8,076 nucleotides of DNA from the NCBI GenBank assembly GCA_023387695.1, contig JAEWHT010000147.1, positions 1 to 8,076 on the forward strand, in the 5' to 3' direction. Shown here in pieces: positions 7,743 through 8,076 of this stretch. Under the pieces are notes generated by a model. That model saw nothing but the letters and a program-made list of their open reading frames with translations, was not told where the DNA came from and made no database searches. A program made the translations under genes and the position numbers. Source of the DNA: Pseudomonadota bacterium (lineage in GTDB: Bacteria > Pseudomonadota > Alphaproteobacteria > Rhizobiales > Xanthobacteraceae). Within the stretch, counting starts at the first letter, position 1; each line of letters starts with the position of its first letter.

Positions 7743-8031
7743 AAGAAATTAGCTTGCTCCGTCGGGCAAAACACTGGCATGATGCCATCATCGCGATGTG
7801 TGGCCCATCGTCATTCCGGGGCGCGCCAGTCGGCGCGAGCCCGGAATCCATTTCGCCGCATTGATTGCTGCACGATGGATTCCGGGCTCGCGCTTTGCGC
7901 GCCCCGGAATGACGATTTGGCGAACAGGGTGGCAAACCGCGCGTGATGACCACCTTGCCCTCCGCCGCCCGATGAGCCACCATCCCAGTTAGCGCAGCAC
8001 CAAACAAAACCAAAAGCGCGAGGAAACGCAT
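7741..8031 (-). pseudogene. Doubtful signal-peptide-like ORF running into a palindrome
   Basis: From an ATG read at 8031-8029, the minus strand encodes 96 residues. The first 20 or so (MRFLALLVLFGAALTG) look like an export signal, with a positive start and a hydrophobic core. After about residue 38 the reading frame passes through the 110-base palindrome at 7807-7916 and gives low-complexity R/A/P-rich sequence with no family look. It may be a small secreted-protein gene cut by the repeat, or chance. Its start overlaps the MFS-like gene start on the other strand, and I see no clear ribosome binding site. Confidence 0.15.
7807..7916. repeat. 110-base imperfect palindrome, probable dispersed repeat
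   Basis: The outer arms at 7807-7826 and 7897-7916 are 20-base exact reverse complements (ATCGTCATTCCGGGGCGCGC on the left). The inner arms at 7833-7851 and 7875-7893 are 19-base exact reverse complements (GCGCGAGCCCGGAATCCAT on the left). An asymmetric internal loop (CAGTCG against TTT) separates the two stems, and a 23-base loop (7852-7874) closes the hairpin. The GTCATTCCGGGGCGCG and GAGCCCGGAATCCAT words are ones I recall from repeats common in Bradyrhizobium genomes. It has no transposase gene and no visible target duplication. It may be a MITE-like or REP-like element. Confidence 0.85.
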
Positions 8032-8076
8032 GAGCAAGCCGTCAAGCTTCGACTATGGCTGGGTCGTTGTCGCCGC
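8030..8076 (+). CDS. MFS transporter-like protein, 5' fragment
   Basis: Only the first 15 complete codons are present (MSKPSSFDYGWVVVA); the window end cuts the gene. The F-x-YGWVVVA pattern is typical of the start of TM1 in many Bradyrhizobium major facilitator superfamily permeases, often of the oxalate/formate or monocarboxylate type. The ATG at 8030 has a good GAGG site at 8020-8023, 6 bases upstream, which supports a real start. The substrate cannot be inferred. With so few residues, both the coding call and the family call are tentative. Confidence 0.6.
   Translation, partial: MSKPSSFDYGWVVVA

Larger units (their letters stand above)
7643..8029. other. 387-base intergenic region after lepA
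   Basis: This stretch has no well-supported gene. It holds a weak terminator candidate (7706-7742), a small hairpin TGGCA-TGA-TGCCA (7775-7787), a 110-base palindrome (7807-7916) and about 110 bases leading to the next gene. The part at about 7680-7800 is visibly more AT-rich than the surrounding coding DNA. It also resembles intergenic sequence I associate with Bradyrhizobium, but I cannot prove that it is repeated. Confidence 0.6.

Noticed and set aside
7807..7916. CRISPR array or tRNA gene in the palindromic region
   Set aside because: There are only two inverted arms and no direct repeats with spacers, and no cloverleaf or tRNA-like conserved bases.

Overview
The window is GC-rich, with strong G/C preference at third codon positions. 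Its gene content and order (ChvI/ChvG two-component system, short HPr kinase, ManX-type EIIA, HPr) are those of an alphaproteobacterium of the Rhizobiales. The gene sequences and the intergenic palindromes look most like Bradyrhizobium or a close relative in Nitrobacteraceae. This placement rests on recognition, not on a search.

Layout. Positions 27-4082 (+) hold chvI, chvG, hprK, manX and ptsH. chvG/hprK and manX/ptsH each overlap by 4 bases (ATGA), so each pair is probably translationally coupled. A 164-base gap between chvI and chvG carries two palindromic repeats. A 207-base gap between hprK and manX carries a CtrA-like motif and possible RNA structure. Positions 4092-5717 (-) encode a polytopic GT39/ArnT-like glycosyltransferase, convergent with ptsH across 9 bases. 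Positions 5831-7642 (+) encode the ribosomal GTPase LepA (EF4), divergent from the glycosyltransferase. Positions 7643-8029 hold a weak terminator candidate, a 110-base imperfect palindrome and a doubtful minus-strand signal-peptide-like ORF. At 8030 a new plus-strand gene begins, with an MFS-transporter-like N-terminus cut by the window end.

How the genes fit together. ChvG senses envelope or acid stress, or host signals, and phosphorylates ChvI. HPrK phosphorylates HPr on its regulatory serine. EIIA-Man and HPr form the downstream part of a regulatory phosphorelay that here lacks any EI, EIIB, EIIC or EIID gene, so it probably regulates carbon metabolism and does not transport sugar. The phosphodonor EI must be encoded elsewhere. 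LepA, the glycosyltransferase and the MFS-like gene show no clear functional link to this cluster.

I found no convincing undescribed system. The points most worth checking are the repeat-split chvI/chvG operon with its TTG-started kinase, the chvG-hprK coupling, the hprK-manX leader, and the repeat-disrupted ORF near the right end.
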